Assembly (NCBI GenBank): GCA_020696915.1
Contig: JAJFMR010000039.1
Coordinates: forward strand, 1 to 18,891
From: Rhizobiaceae bacterium
GTDB lineage: Bacteria > Pseudomonadota > Alphaproteobacteria > Rhizobiales > Rhizobiaceae
Reading direction: 5' to 3'
Length of the DNA: 18,891 nt
Shown: positions 14,739 to 18,891 of the stretch, piece by piece
How the letters are laid out: the number at the start of each line of letters is the position of its first letter
Position numbering within the stretch: position 1 is the first letter of the stretch
Made by a program: the position numbers and the translations under genes
The notes under the pieces: model-generated
What the model was told of the DNA's origin: nothing
The model's database searches: none
Seen by the model: the letters and a program-made list of their open reading frames with translations, nothing else

Positions 14739-15950
14739 ATGGCGAAGATCAAGGTGGCAAACCCTGTCGTCGAACTCGACGGCGACGAGATGACGCGCAT
14801 TATCTGGCAGTTCATCAAGGACAAGCTGATCCACCCTTATCTCGACATCGACCTGAGATATTTCGATCTCGGGGTCGAGCATCGCGATGCCACCAACGAT
14901 CAGGTGACGGTGGATGCGGCCAACGCCATCAGGGAGGTGGGCGTCGGCGTCAAGTGCGCCACCATCACACCGGACGAAGGCCGCGTTGAAGAGTTCAACC
15001 TCAAGAAGATGTGGAAATCGCCCAATGGCACGATCCGCAACATTCTCGGCGGCACCATTTTCCGCGAGCCGATCATCATGAAGAACGTGCCTCGGCTCGT
15101 TCCGGGCTGGACGAAGCCGATCATCGTCGGCCGCCACGCCTATGGCGACCAGTATCGGGCCACCGACTTCAGGTTCCCCGGCAAGGGTAAGCTGTCGATC
15201 AAGTTCGTCGGGGAGGATGGAACCGTCATCGAGCACGAGGTGTTCGACGCCCCTGAAGCGGGCGTCGCGATGGCCATGTACAACCTCGATGAATCGATCC
15301 GCGATTTTGCCCGCGCCTCCTTCAACTACGGACTGCTGCGCGGCTACCCCGTGTATCTGTCGACCAAGAACACGATCCTCAAGGCCTATGACGGGCGGTT
15401 CAAGGATATTTTCCAGGCGGTGTTCGATGCCGAGTTCGCCGAGGCGTTCAAGGCGGCGAAGATCTGGTACGAGCATCGGCTGATCGACGACATGGTCGCC
15501 TCCAGCCTGAAATGGTCGGGCGGCTACGTCTGGGCCTGCAAGAATTATGACGGTGACGTGCAGTCGGACACCGTGGCGCAAGGGTTCGGGTCTCTCGGAC
15601 TGATGACGTCGGTGCTGATGACGCCCGACGGCAAGACCGTCGAGGCTGAGGCAGCGCACGGCACGGTTACCCGCCACTACCGCCAGCACCAGAAGGGCGA
15701 GGAGACGTCGACCAATTCGATCGCCTCGATCTTCGCGTGGACGCGCGGGCTCGCGCATCGCGCCAAGCTCGACGACCATGCCGACCTCAAGCGGTTCGCC
15801 GATACGCTCGAGCGGGTCTGCATCCAGACCGTCGAATCCGGTCACATGACCAAGGATCTTTCGCTGCTCATCGGCCCCGACCAGCCGTGGCTGTCGACAA
15901 CCGGCTTCCTCGACAAGATCGACGAGAACCTTCGCAAGGCCATGGCCTGA
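14739..15950 (+). CDS. icd: NADP-dependent isocitrate dehydrogenase
   Basis: TCA-cycle enzyme converting isocitrate to 2-oxoglutarate, CO2 and NADPH in the cytoplasm. The 403-residue protein is of the eukaryote-like homodimeric type common in alphaproteobacteria, not the E. coli type. Residue numbering follows human IDH1 closely. Substrate residues are S94 and N96 (SPNGTIRN), R100, R109, R132 and Y139 (in GRHAYGDQYR), and K211. Metal ligands are D251, D274 and D278 (in YDGDVQSD). R313 and H314 in HGTVTRHYR mark NADP preference. ATG 14739 has AAGG at 14725-14728. It is divergent from trmJ and convergent with alaS. All key residues are intact. Confidence 0.97.
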   Translation: MAKIKVANPVVELDGDEMTRIIWQFIKDKLIHPYLDIDLRYFDLGVEHRDATNDQVTVDAANAIREVGVGVKCATITPDEGRVEEFNLKKMWKSPNGTIRNILGGTIFREPIIMKNVPRLVPGWTKPIIVGRHAYGDQYRATDFRFPGKGKLSIKFVGEDGTVIEHEVFDAPEAGVAMAMYNLDESIRDFARASFNYGLLRGYPVYLSTKNTILKAYDGRFKDIFQAVFDAEFAEAFKAAKIWYEHRLIDDMVASSLKWSGGYVWACKNYDGDVQSDTVAQGFGSLGLMTSVLMTPDGKTVEAEAAHGTVTRHYRQHQKGEETSTNSIASIFAWTRGLAHRAKLDDHADLKRFADTLERVCIQTVESGHMTKDLSLLIGPDQPWLSTTGFLDKIDENLRKAMA

Positions 15951-15963
15951 CCTTCCGGCGGAT

Positions 15964-15993
15964 GGCACCGCCGCGCCGGGCGGCGGCGATGCC
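15964..15993. terminator. GC-rich hairpin between convergent icd and alaS
   Basis: CCGCCGC (15968-15974) and GCGGCGG (15980-15986) form a perfect 7-bp stem with a 5-nt loop. GGCA (15964-15967) and TGCC (15990-15993) can add an outer helix. It fills the 45-bp gap between the two stop codons. There are no T-runs, so it may work as a barrier or with Rho for both genes. Confidence 0.45.
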
Positions 15994-15995
15994 GT

Positions 15996-18665
<2,670 letters not shown>

Positions 18666-18891
18666 GCCGCCGCCTTTTTGAGGATCCCGCCGTCGCAGGC
18701 GGGAAATTGACGAGGCCTTTTATCGTCCGCGCCAGATACTGTCCAGAAACACGCCGCACTCCGGACCCACCACTATCGACGTTCGTGCAGGCGCAAAGAC
18801 GGATCGGAGCCTCGAGAATTTCAGAGGCGATCACCCTGCCGGATTCGAGAGCCCGCCGACCCAGCGTCCAGTCATGACGAAACCGCCGGCA
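18666..18891 (-). other. alaS upstream region, no gene seen
   Basis: These 226 bases up to the right edge contain no frame I would accept as a gene on either strand. On the minus strand, a 6-bp hairpin, CCCGCC (18703-18698) with GGCGGG (18691-18686), ends about 20 bases before the alaS ATG. Its CCGCC arm could instead pair with GGCGG in the ribosome binding region. A weak promoter candidate is TGGACA (18745-18740) with GATAAA (18724-18719), but the spacer is only 15 bases. Confidence 0.4.

Overview
The window looks like chromosomal DNA of a high-GC alphaproteobacterium of the Hyphomicrobiales (Rhizobiales), close to Mesorhizobium and other Phyllobacteriaceae. The reasons are the strong G/C bias at third codon positions, the eukaryote-like NADP isocitrate dehydrogenase, the DUF2336 and DUF3008 proteins, and the order rpsD - murI - trmJ - icd - alaS. 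Most of it is housekeeping DNA. I see no tRNA, rRNA, CRISPR array, insertion sequence or phage gene.

Layout: (1) 1-1160, minus strand: the first 22 codons of a probable gamma-glutamyltransferase-family gene, overlapped by 4 bp by an AbrB-family membrane protein. (2) 1323-5909, plus strand: a candidate promoter, a tandem glycine riboswitch and the operon gcvT-gcvH-gcvP (glycine cleavage system). The bases around the gcvT ribosome binding site imitate one strand of the second aptamer, which suggests a translational ON switch. (3) 6156-8207: parE (topoisomerase IV subunit B), converging on (4) 8326-9447, a DUF2336 protein. (5) 9605-10963: a tightly coupled pair, a MaoC-like hydratase and a CitE-like CoA-ester lyase. 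(6) 11102-11964, minus: rpsD with a good promoter and a structured leader of about 210 nt. (7) 12092-12871, minus: an orphan protein with a possible degenerate peptidoglycan-binding-like fold, and a DUF3008 protein. (8) 12931-14483, minus: a 5'-truncated glutamate racemase (murI) abutting a TrmJ-like RNA methyltransferase whose frame runs into it. (9) 14644-15950, plus: icd with a candidate promoter and a perfect hairpin. (10) 15996-18665, minus: alaS. The last 226 bases hold only alaS leader sequence.

The most unusual observation is at 13500-13625. The start of murI, including its DSG active-site loop, is absent, and the trmJ reading frame continues out of frame into the remaining murI sequence. 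This looks like a deletion that fused two neighbouring genes. murI is normally essential, so it is either a real lesion compensated elsewhere or an assembly error. The other points worth checking are regulatory: the SD-masking switch of the gcv riboswitch, the rpsD leader hairpins and the icd hairpin. I did not find a convincing new multi-gene system.
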